Source of the DNA: Stenotrophomonas sp. SAU14A_NAIMI4_8
Lineage (GTDB): Bacteria; Pseudomonadota; Gammaproteobacteria; Xanthomonadales; Xanthomonadaceae
Assembly: GCF_003086695.1 (NCBI RefSeq)
Contig: NZ_CP025999.1
Coordinates: 2,583,680 to 2,647,679, forward strand
Length of the DNA stretch: 64,000 nucleotides
Direction: 5' to 3'
Part shown: one piece after another, positions 7,722 to 15,350 of the stretch
How positions within the stretch are numbered: the stretch's first letter is position 1
Layout of the letters: every line of letters starts with the position of its first letter
The notes under the pieces: model-generated
What the model saw: the letters and a program-made list of their open reading frames with translations, nothing else
Database searches by the model: none
Told to the model about the DNA's origin: nothing
Translations under genes and position numbers: made by a program

Positions 7722-8738
7722 TCAGCGTACCTGTTGGGTGCAGGCGGCGCCCTGGGTGGCGTAATCGCGGATATACCCATCCACCGAGAACACGGTGATA
7801 TCACAGCGGTTGTTCACGTCGCTGATCACATGACCATAGACGTTCAAGCCCTGGATGCGTGCGCCACGATGCAGATACAAGGTACGCGAGCCATTGGGAC
7901 CTTCCTCGACACGATCCGGCGTACCCCAGTTGCGCACGAACTCATGCTCGGTCTTACCGACCCACATCTCCATCAGGCTATTGCGCCCAACCCGGTTGGC
8001 CGACCGCTGGAAATCGTCAACGACCCGTTCGCTCTGGCTGTAACCCTTGGCCAGATTCGACTCCAGATTGCTTATCGATTTGTCCAGTTCAGCATCGGTG
8101 GTCTGGTAGGTGAACGCAGGGCGCGTACCATCCTTCCACAGGTGCGCCCAGATGAAGTTGACCGGGGACTGGCCAACATCACCGATCGGTAGGAAACCGC
8201 GCTGCATCATCGCTTCGGGGAGCTTCGCCGCGTTCGGATCAGGCCCCACCAGACAGACAAAACGAACCATCTGTACCTGCCACGGCTCGGTTGCCTCTGT
8301 CCTCAGATCCAGCTGCTCTGGAGGTATATCCTGCAGGGGACGGTCGCGCCATTGCACGATGCTGTCCTTCATGGCCACCGTGTTCCGCCGACAGTTCACC
8401 GTATAACGACCCATGACACGATTGGGCTTCTGACCATTCTCGAACACGCGGTTGACACCGATGTCGTACACCGGGTCCGGGCCAACTGTGACTTCGCCGG
8501 GCTTGGGTGGCTTACGACGCAGCAGAACCTTGTTGTACGCCTTCGTCTCTTCCGGTGTTGCTGTGGCCAGGAATGCCATCAGATCGGATTTGTCACTCAA
8601 TTGCTGGGCATCCACTACCCAGGCCTCCCGATTGGGCTTCTCGCCACTGGCAAAGATCACCCAGCTGTCGGTAGCCGAGGCGTTGGTCGCCACGGTCATC
8701 CCTGCGGCGACAAGCAACAGACGAAGGGGGTTCGGCAT
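7722..8738 (-). CDS. Exported protein of unknown function in T4SS region
   Basis: 338 residues from the ATG at 8738, which starts a clear signal peptide (MPNPLRLLLVAAGMTVATNASA, cleavage after ASA). The mature part has several Cys (VNCRRN, RFVCLVGP, NRCDITVF, GAACTQQ) and a C-terminal stretch VGKTEHEFVRNWGTPDRVEE followed by TLYLHRG, resembling the short repeats of SmpA/OmlA-like outer-membrane proteins, though too weakly to assign. It is the last gene of the leftward block that begins with virB7. Unknown role; periplasmic location is likely. Confidence 0.75.
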   Translation of the reverse strand: MPNPLRLLLVAAGMTVATNASATDSWVIFASGEKPNREAWVVDAQQLSDKSDLMAFLATATPEETKAYNKVLLRRKPPKPGEVTVGPDPVYDIGVNRVFENGQKPNRVMGRYTVNCRRNTVAMKDSIVQWRDRPLQDIPPEQLDLRTEATEPWQVQMVRFVCLVGPDPNAAKLPEAMMQRGFLPIGDVGQSPVNFIWAHLWKDGTRPAFTYQTTDAELDKSISNLESNLAKGYSQSERVVDDFQRSANRVGRNSLMEMWVGKTEHEFVRNWGTPDRVEEGPNGSRTLYLHRGARIQGLNVYGHVISDVNNRCDITVFSVDGYIRDYATQGAACTQQVR

Positions 8739-8926
8739 GATCGTTCCTTGATGATTCCCGAAGCAGACAATACGAGGCCTTGACCAGGATTGCATGCGTG
8801 ATCGGGTTGGACATTCGTTCCGATGGGAAAGCGCATCCGCGGTGCATTTGGCTACGCGGGCCCGTTCTCAATTGACAAGCCGGCCGCGCTGAATGCGACA
8901 GCTACGGCACGGTGACACAATGTTGA

Positions 8927-9472
8927 TCAGAACGCCTCGAAGATCGGCTTCGTGCAATTCGCATAGACCTCTTCACACGGCCCCGGGCCGTCGTTCCTGC
9001 ACTGCGTCTGGGCGGCCCGTCGAGCGAGTTCGGGGTTTGGACCTCCGCCCACACCTCCCCTGCCCCTACCAGTGCGACCTTTGGGAACGAGCCAGGACAC
9101 ACACTGATTGTAGTAACTCATGGTGACCGTGCAGTCTTTGGCACCCGCGGTTGCACACCGCGAAACGGCCAACGCCTCAGCCTCGCCCTTCGTTCGTTTC
9201 CCATCGGAAACGCCTGCGTCATCTGACGTCGCTGATTCTGCGATGGATCCCCACGTCTTTATCCAATGCCCGGTTGGAGAGTTGGCGGGGACTTCGGTCT
9301 GGCCACTAGTGCCCGACGTTCCACTTGGAATAGGCGCACAGCCCTGCACGCCTTGCCCGCCAATGGGGTAGTAGCCTGGAGGGCAGCTTCCGCCTTCTGC
9401 CGACGCGGTGCCGACGCTTCCGATGAGGAGCAGGATCAAACCCGCAACCACTGCCTTTATCCACATCAACAC
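8927..9472 (-). CDS. DUF4189-type exported protein, copy A
   Basis: 181 residues: signal peptide (LILLLIGSVGTASAEG), an N-terminal CPPGYYPIGG-x-GVQGCAPIP motif, a Ser/Gly/Thr linker, then the DUF4189 core beginning HWIKTWGSIAESATSDDAG with Cys pairs in SRCATAGAKDC, NQCVSWLVPK and CRNDGPGPCEEVYANC. Ends TKPIFEAF. It is the most downstream of six related units. Start is GTG 9472 or ATG 9466; GAGG lies 5 nt before the GTG. Function of the family is unknown; export and disulfides suggest a periplasmic or surface role linked to the T4SS. Confidence 0.82.
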   Translation of the reverse strand: MLMWIKAVVAGLILLLIGSVGTASAEGGSCPPGYYPIGGQGVQGCAPIPSGTSGTSGQTEVPANSPTGHWIKTWGSIAESATSDDAGVSDGKRTKGEAEALAVSRCATAGAKDCTVTMSYYNQCVSWLVPKGRTGRGRGGVGGGPNPELARRAAQTQCRNDGPGPCEEVYANCTKPIFEAF

Positions 9473-9690
9473 AATTACCTCGCACAGTTGGCACTGACAA
9501 AATGCTGTACCTGCATCCTCAATTCGGTTGCACTATCTACCAGAACACCAAGCGCTATGACCGAAGACGTCTTGGTCCGACCCGAGATGCCGGACCCACG
9601 TCTTACCAGGTTCCCAGCTCCGTCCAGCTAGTTTCCACGCACCCACCGCCCCCGTCAGGCTCGAAAAGTGGCAGACCAATTACGACAGTA

Positions 9691-10233
9691 TCAGAACTCT
9701 TCGAAGATCGGCTTCGTACAGTTCGCGTAGATCTGCTCACAGGGACCCGGACCGTCGTTCTTGCAGTGCGCCTGCGCTGAAAATCGAGCAAGCTCCGGAC
9801 TCGGCCCGCTCGCAATCGCTGCCTCCCCCCGGCCAGTGCGACCCTTGGGAATTAGCCACGATACGCATTGATTGAAGTAACTCATGGTGATCTTGCAGAC
9901 GCCGCCACCGCCAGTGGTGCACTTCGACAACGCTACCTTCTCCGCTTCATCCTTTGTTCGCTTGCCATCGGAAACACCAACATCATCTGAGGTAGTGGAC
10001 GAAGCAATGGATCCCCAAGTCTTTATCCAATGCCCGGTCGGAGAATTTGCCGGAACTTCGGACTGGCCGCCACTTCCTGAAGAACCACCCGGAATTGGCG
10101 CACAACCCTGCGCTCCTTGCCCGCCAATCGGATAATAGCCTTGAGGACAGCTTCCACCTTCTGCAGATGCAGTGCTGGCGCTCCCAAGGAAGAGCGATAC
10201 CACAACCGCCAGCACCACCGATATCTGCTTCAT
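9691..10233 (-). CDS. DUF4189-type exported protein, copy B
   Basis: 180 residues, close relative of copies A and C (signal peptide VVVSLFLGSASTASAEGG, CPQGYYPIGGQGAQGCAPIP, HWIKTWGSIASSTTSDDVG, C-terminus CTKPIFEEF). The start at 10233 (MKQISVV) is favoured because GAGG lies 8 nt upstream; the ATG at 10239 has only 2 nt spacing. The Cys pattern of copy A is kept except for local changes (KCTTGGGGVC). Confidence 0.85.
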   Translation of the reverse strand: MKQISVVLAVVVSLFLGSASTASAEGGSCPQGYYPIGGQGAQGCAPIPGGSSGSGGQSEVPANSPTGHWIKTWGSIASSTTSDDVGVSDGKRTKDEAEKVALSKCTTGGGGVCKITMSYFNQCVSWLIPKGRTGRGEAAIASGPSPELARFSAQAHCKNDGPGPCEQIYANCTKPIFEEF

Positions 10234-10630
10234 CACCATCACCTCACGACGTCTGCACGGGAGAAAGGCGTTGCTGCGCTCCTGTCGACCGAGCGGCAAT
10301 CGTAGTTGTCATGCGCGCTGCCGTGGCGACATGGGACAACAAAGCACACACACGCTCGCGATACACCTTTACAAGGCACTCCAGGATCAGGCAAATCAAC
10401 GTGCAGCCTCTTGGTCTGATTTGCGATACCGGTCCTGCCCCGAACAGAACAGCTGTATCCAGAGGGTAGCCCAGAAGCTCCAGCGTGATCCAATGCCAAT
10501 GAAGGACCTACGGTCAACCAGCTACTCGCTCGCCCAAAGCGGGTTCATCAGCACTGAGCGTGCATCGAGTGGATATCAATCCGTCTTCGGCCAACTCAAG
10601 CGCGAAATGCTTATGCTTATCAAGGCGACA
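10234..10630. other. Spacer between DUF4189 copies B and C
   Basis: About 400 bases with no recognisable gene, lower in GC than the core operon. Open frames here on the + strand are antisense extensions of the flanking genes. It probably holds decayed sequence from duplication of the array. Confidence 0.4.
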
Positions 10631-11173
10631 TCAAAACTCTTCAAAAATTGGCTTCGTGCAGTTCGCGTAAATCTCCTCACAGGGACCCGGGCCGTCGTTC
10701 TTGCAGTGCGCCTGCGCTGAGAATCGAGCATCTTCTGGCGTCGGCCCCCCACCTATCCCCGAAGCGCCCTGCCCGCTGCGCCAACGAGGAATCAACCAAG
10801 AGACGCACTGATTGTAGTAGCTCATGGTGATCTTACAGTTCTTGGCACCTGCACTCGCACACCGCGCAATAGCAGCCGCCTCGGCCTCAGCCTTCGTCCG
10901 CTTACCATCGGACACGCCAGCATCATCTGAAGTAGTGGACTCAGATATGGATCCCCACGTCTTTATCCATCGACCAGTCGGTGAATTGGCTGGGACCTCA
11001 GACTGAGACACCCCACCCGAGGCCCCGCCAGGAATAGGAGCGCAACCCTGAACCCCCTGCCCACCGATAGGGTAGTAGCCAGGAGGACAGCTTCCGCCCT
11101 CTGCAGACGCAGTGCCGACGCTTCCAAGGAACATTGAGCCAATACACGTCACCACGGCCAACATCCACTTCAT
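10631..11173 (-). CDS. DUF4189-type exported protein, copy C
   Basis: 180 residues from ATG 11173 (AAGG 8 nt upstream). Signal peptide ends GSVGTASAEGG; motifs CPPGYYPIGGQGVQGCAPIP, RWIKTWGSISESTTSDDAG, NQCVSWLIPRWRSG, CKNDGPGPCEEIYANCTKPI. The pseudogene fragment at 11460-11774 is nearest to this copy (shared GSISESTTSDDAGVSDGKRT). Directly upstream lies a fragment of virB6, reproducing the arrangement virB6 end then DUF4189 gene seen at 13.3 kb. Confidence 0.85.
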   Translation of the reverse strand: MKWMLAVVTCIGSMFLGSVGTASAEGGSCPPGYYPIGGQGVQGCAPIPGGASGGVSQSEVPANSPTGRWIKTWGSISESTTSDDAGVSDGKRTKAEAEAAAIARCASAGAKNCKITMSYYNQCVSWLIPRWRSGQGASGIGGGPTPEDARFSAQAHCKNDGPGPCEEIYANCTKPIFEEF

Positions 11174-11211
11174 CTCAATCACCTTGGGGATTTTCAATCA
11201 GCAAGCCGAAG

Positions 11212-11459
11212 TCATGCGGTGTTAGTGTTTGCGTTTCCACGCATGCCCGACTGCCCCTGCTGCAAATCAGTACCTGCGTGAATTCGAGGAGCTAAGCCCT
11301 CACCACCAAAACTTGGTCGAGCACCACTATTGGCCGGCGCTTCAGGCCTATAACCCTGCCCACCGCTGGAGCCCGGAGGCTGACCGTTCGGGCCTTGCGA
11401 TACAGGCACCGGGCTGCCGCCTATCTGGGAATATGCCATGAAGCTGCCCAGCGTGCCCT
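11212..11459 (-). pseudogene. Fragment: virB6 3' end (duplicate)
   Basis: Encodes QGTLGSFMAYSQIGGSPVPV and then GPNGQPPGS, matching the C-terminal part of the intact virB6 at 13291-14454 (QGTLGSFMAYSQIGGSAVPA, GPNGQPPGS). After that the tails differ: here GQGYRPEAPANSG to GNANTNTA, in the intact gene a Ser/Gly-rich end. At about 11459 the virB6 sequence joins the truncated end of a DUF4189 pseudogene at CCCTGGAA/ATCGG. It is a duplication scar carrying a different virB6 tail. Confidence 0.8.
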
Positions 11460-11976
11460 GGAAATCGGCGTGGTGCAATTCGCGTAGATCTGCTCACAGG
11501 GACCCGGACCGTCGTTCTTTCAGTGCGCCTGCGCTGAAAATCGACCATCTTCTGGCGTCGCCCCCCGCCCTGTTCCCTAAGCGCCCTGCCCACTGCGCCC
11601 ACGAGGAATCACCCAAGAGACGCACTGAATGTAGTAGCTCATGGTGATCTTACGGTTCTTGGCACCTACGCTCGCACACCGCGCAGCAGCCGCCGCCTCG
11701 GCCTGAGCCTTCGTTCGCTTACCATCAGACACACCAGCATCATCTGAAGTAGTGGATTCCGATATGGATCCCAACGTTTTTATCCAATGCCCGGTCGGAG
11801 AGTTGGCGGGACTTCAGTCTGGCCGCTACTACCCGAAGATCCACCTGGAAAGGCGCACAACCCCGTACGCCCTCTCCTCCTGTGGGATACATGCCGGATG
11901 GACAGTCACCCTCAGCCTGAACTGGATTCATGCCGTACATGCTCAGGCAGATCAGGGCGGCGGACACGCGCAACAC
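11460..11976 (-). pseudogene. DUF4189 pseudogene (copy D)
   Basis: Pieces of the family lie in different frames: signal peptide and CPSGMYPTGGEGVRGCAPF (11976 leftward), then MGSISESTTSDDAGVSDGKR to YYIQCVSWVIPRGRSGQGA ending at a stop near 11577, then remnants of the CKNDGPGPCEQIYANCT segment in yet another frame. The last codons are replaced by the virB6 fragment. At least two frameshifts and one stop make it non-functional. An 11-base C run (G on the coding strand) at 11980-11990 lies just before the GTG start. Confidence 0.8.
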
Positions 11977-12027
11977 GCGCCCCCCCCCCCTTCACGGCTG
12001 TGGTGCCGGAACGAGCCGAACATGCAG

Positions 12028-12579
12028 TCAGTAAGCGCGGAACTCCGCGAAACTGCATGCGGAGTAGGCAATCTCACAAACCTGTCCATTCCTCAATCGC
12101 GAACAACTGGAAACCGCGTTGGCACGGGCCTTCGCTTCAGACGGCGCGCGCGCGATTACCGCCTGACCCACCGGCGAGCCTCCCTTCACGTTCATCGGGT
12201 CCGCAATTGCGACACACTGATTGTAATAGGTCATTCGCACAGCACACTCCTTGCCCCCCAACCGAACGCACTCTGCCAAAGCCATGCGTTTGGCCTCTGC
12301 TTCGGACCCGCGGGACCGTACGACACCTGTCACCAGCGTCGCGCCGAGGCGATCAGCGCTGTCATCCGCGATGGCCCCCCAGCGATCTTCCCACACGCCA
12401 GGGGTTGCGCGAGGCTGGCTCTGCGCCTGCGGCACTGCTCGGCCGGGGATCGGTGCGCAGCCTTGGACACCCTACCCCCCGATGGGATAGAACCCAGCCG
12501 GGCAATTGCCCTCGGCAAGAGCCACTGAGGACAACGTCATGAGGGCCACCAACAGATTCAAACTGAAACGCGTTCCCAC
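12028..12579 (-). pseudogene. DUF4189-type gene interrupted by one amber codon (copy E)
   Basis: One continuous frame apart from a TAG at 12472-12474. Upstream part: GTG start, TRFSLNLLVALMTLSSVALAEG signal, NCPAGFYPIGG; then TAG where the relatives have CAG (Gln in GGQGV), then GVQGCAPIPG and the intact DUF4189 core VWEDRWGAIADDSADRLGA to ACSFAEFRAY. A single C-to-T change explains the break. The core is divergent from copies A-C (Cys pattern ECVRLGGKEC, NQCVAIADP). It could be translated from internal starts only without a signal peptide. Confidence 0.75.
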
Positions 12580-12742
12580 ATGCCCTCCGGAATCGATCCT
12601 ACCGACATCACCTCGCACGTTTGTTCGCGCCCCGCGGAGTTGATCAAGTACAAATTCCGCCATGGGAACACGAAACTGAGCTAACCGCCGGCATTACTAA
12701 TGTCACGCGCACCAGCCTGCCCCCGAACGAGCGGGACCACCA

Positions 12743-13282
12743 TCAATAGCGCTTGAAGAAAGGCTCACTACAAGCCGAATAAATCGATCTGCATTGAGAT
12801 CCTCCTTTGTTTCGGCAGTTCTGCAGGGCAGACTGAGTCGCTTCCTTTACGGTCGCAGCGCTGACGTAGTTTGTTCCAGTTGAAGCCAGTTCTGAAACAA
12901 CTGCCGCCACGCACTGATTCTGATAGACGAACTCAACCTTGCATGGACCGCCAGCCCTCTTCTCACAGTTCTCAATCGCCCTGCTCCGCGCTGTGCGTTC
13001 GCTGAACGCACCGACTGCAGCGCCGCCCTCCTTTCCCTCAATTGCACCGGCCAGAGCTCCCCACGTCTTGACCCATTCTCCTGTCAGTCGCTCGGACGCC
13101 GGCGCGGAAGGAGACGCACTCGTCCCTGAAGGCTGCTGTGCACCAGGGATCGGCGCACAGCCTCTCACGCCCTGTCCGCCAATGGGATACATCCCCGGAG
13201 GGCATCCGCCTTCCGCCCGCACCACTGGAGCGGCAAAGAACCCAAACATTACCAGTGCAAAACAGATCAAACGATGTGACAT
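12743..13282 (-). CDS. DUF4189-type exported protein, copy F
   Basis: 179 residues from ATG 13282 (GAGG 6 nt upstream). Signal peptide ALVMFGFFAAPVVRAEGG, CPPGMYPIGGQGVRGCAPIP, Ser/Pro-rich linker, core GEWVKTWGALAGAIEGKEGG with NCEKRAGGPC, NQCVAAVVSE, CRNKGGSQCRSIYSAC. The end is EPFFKRY. It lies just 8 bases after the virB6 stop, so it is probably the ancestral position of the array. Divergent from A-C, which resemble one another closely. Confidence 0.85.
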   Translation of the reverse strand: MSHRLICFALVMFGFFAAPVVRAEGGCPPGMYPIGGQGVRGCAPIPGAQQPSGTSASPSAPASERLTGEWVKTWGALAGAIEGKEGGAAVGAFSERTARSRAIENCEKRAGGPCKVEFVYQNQCVAAVVSELASTGTNYVSAATVKEATQSALQNCRNKGGSQCRSIYSACSEPFFKRY

Positions 13283-13290
13283 AGCAGACC

Positions 13291-14454
13291 TCACCCCCTA
13301 TCGTTGTTAGCGACACCTCGCTGCCCCGTGCCAGTAGTTGAGTCACTACCGAAACCGGAACGCTGCCCGCTGGAATCGTTCATTCTCTGCCCGGTATCGT
13401 GCGCAATGGGAGTGGGCGCGATTGCAGTCCCGCCGCTACCTGACCCATGCGAACCCGGCGGCTGCCCATTCGGGCCCGGCGATGCAGGTACGGCACTCCC
13501 GCCTATCTGCGAATATGCCATGAAGCTACCCAGGGTGCCCTGGAAGAACATCGCCGCCATTGGGGGCGCAGTCAGGATCAGCGTCGTGAGAATAAGCCCC
13601 ATGCCGCCCTGCTGCAGCGCCATGCTGGACATGCCCTCGGTGAAATTCTCGCCCATCAGGGCACCGGCTAGCGTGCTCCCCCAAAACGCGAAGGCAACCT
13701 TGGCAACCATCTTCATTGCAATGGCCGTCATTGCGGCAAGTACCGCCATTGAGAACATCGTGCCTATGCCATACAGCAACCATTTCTGGAACAGCTGCTT
13801 GGTCTGTTCAAATAGCAGGCACAAGATGAACAGCGGACCGAGGCCAATGAAGAGGGCCAGCGCTACTTCGTAGAGCAGCAACATCGAGCCTGCAGTCACG
13901 GCAGGACCACCGGTACCCATGCCGATAAACCACATGGTCCGCGTTTTCGCATTGTCCAGAGTGACATCACCCACGACGTCCAGCGTATCCACAGACGCCA
14001 GTGCAAGCTGCATGTAGCCAAGGTTCCGGTCAATGAGGTCTTCCGGCGATTCGTCCTCACCCGTAATCACATGAGTGATTTCGTTCTTTACGTCCTTGTT
14101 GAGGAAGCTGTGAAGATTGCTACCAAACATGGCCATCGTCGTGGCGACCGATACGATAAGCGCTGCCTTGGCCATGTTGGTTACAAGCACCATCATGGAA
14201 TCCCGGCTCTGGCCGGTGGCTATGCGATAGCCCTGAATGAGAACCCACAGAGTCATCAATGTCAGCGCCATGGCGCCGACCCACTTCATCACGCGTCCCA
14301 GCAGATCAACGCCAAACTCAGCGATCTCCTTATGCAGGTAGTCGAGGATCAGCCTGAAGAACATGAAGTCGCCAATGGACGACGTCACGTGAAGGTTCTG
14401 CAACATATCCAGTGCATTCAAGCCAAATGCACCACCGACCATCCCTAGACTCAT
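13291..14454 (-). CDS. virB6: T4SS inner-membrane channel protein VirB6
   Basis: 387-residue polytopic inner-membrane protein. Several hydrophobic segments are visible (WVGAMALTLMTLWVLIQGY, AALIVSVATTMAMFG, LLLYEVALALFIGLGPLFILCLLF, GMGLILTTLILTAPPMAAMFF), followed by a Gly/Ser/Pro-rich cytoplasmic or periplasmic tail. LFIGLGPLFILCLLFEQTKQLF is the family's conserved core. Last structural gene in the virB7-virB6 series. Its tail is duplicated at 11212-11459. Confidence 0.93.
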   Translation of the reverse strand: MSLGMVGGAFGLNALDMLQNLHVTSSIGDFMFFRLILDYLHKEIAEFGVDLLGRVMKWVGAMALTLMTLWVLIQGYRIATGQSRDSMMVLVTNMAKAALIVSVATTMAMFGSNLHSFLNKDVKNEITHVITGEDESPEDLIDRNLGYMQLALASVDTLDVVGDVTLDNAKTRTMWFIGMGTGGPAVTAGSMLLLYEVALALFIGLGPLFILCLLFEQTKQLFQKWLLYGIGTMFSMAVLAAMTAIAMKMVAKVAFAFWGSTLAGALMGENFTEGMSSMALQQGGMGLILTTLILTAPPMAAMFFQGTLGSFMAYSQIGGSAVPASPGPNGQPPGSHGSGSGGTAIAPTPIAHDTGQRMNDSSGQRSGFGSDSTTGTGQRGVANNDRG

Positions 14455-14501
14455 GACATCACCTGATTAAAGAACGCAGCATTGGCCAACCGGCGTCTGC
14501 A

Positions 14502-15350
14502 TTAGAGGGACAACGCCGCCTTGAGTGCAGCGGTCTTGACGACGGTTCCCAACGGCGATCGTGTCCCCTTGAGCGCGCGCTCAGTCAGGAACTCCTGTTG
14601 GCGCTCCAGGGCCGAGATCTGCCGGTCATACATCTTGATGCGCGTTTCCCATGCGGTGAAGTCCGCCTGCATGTACGAGTCGGACAGTTGGGCATTGGTC
14701 ATGGTTTCCGTCATTCCGCCTTCCTTGGACGTCAGCTCGCGAATGCTCTTGATCTTGTCAAGGACGCCGCGAATCTCCGGAAGCGTATCCTGGACGACAC
14801 TGATGGTTTCGTTGTATTTCTTGTTCTGGATGAGCTGGATCGCCGCGCAGATCTCCTTCTGCTGCTGTGCGATATCACCCTTGGGATTGAGCTTCATCGC
14901 CGAAAGCAGATCACCGATCCCACCGATCACGCCCAAGCCACAGCGTTCGGAAACATTCCAGTCATCCGGAACAGGCGTCAACGTGATGCCCGAGGGCATG
15001 TTCGGAGCGGCGATGATCTGCTGGAACTGGGCCAGCTTCTGCAGCCAGTTCTGCGTTGTGTCATAGAAGCGCTTGTACTGCTCGCCGTACTCGATAAAGG
15101 CCTCAGCCTGACTGGTCAGGGTATTGACCTCGGTCATCGTGCCGTTGAACAGCTGCATGCCGATCTCGACTACCGGAAGCGTGTAGGCCTGGACAGGCGC
15201 CACCAGCATCGCCGTCAGGCTTGCACCCATCAGCGAGGTACGGATGCGGGAGGACAGGGACTTCTTCTTGAGAGCGCGAGGTGCGGTTTCCATGTTCTTC
15301 TCCATCGTAATCAAGGGGCTTGCTGCGTTCACGTCCGTTGCGACAGTCAT
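14502..15350 (-). CDS. virB5: T4SS minor pilus protein VirB5
   Basis: 282 residues as drawn; the first ATG overlaps the virB4 stop (ATGA), but an internal ATG at 15293 with GGAG 6 nt upstream begins a better signal peptide (METAPRALKKK... to VAPVQAYT). The mature protein is largely helical with YGEQYKRFYDTTQNWLQKLA and ALERQQEFLTERALKG, as in VirB5/TraC. It is secreted to the periplasm and is placed at the pilus tip in model systems. The gene order virB4-virB5-virB6 supports the call. Confidence 0.88.
   Translation of the reverse strand: MTVATDVNAASPLITMEKNMETAPRALKKKSLSSRIRTSLMGASLTAMLVAPVQAYTLPVVEIGMQLFNGTMTEVNTLTSQAEAFIEYGEQYKRFYDTTQNWLQKLAQFQQIIAAPNMPSGITLTPVPDDWNVSERCGLGVIGGIGDLLSAMKLNPKGDIAQQQKEICAAIQLIQNKKYNETISVVQDTLPEIRGVLDKIKSIRELTSKEGGMTETMTNAQLSDSYMQADFTAWETRIKMYDRQISALERQQEFLTERALKGTRSPLGTVVKTAALKAALSL

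Noticed and set aside
10234..10630. Plus-strand frame of up to 180 codons across the spacer between DUF4189 copies
   Set aside because: It runs antisense into the flanking DUF4189 genes, lacks a ribosome site and has no family features.
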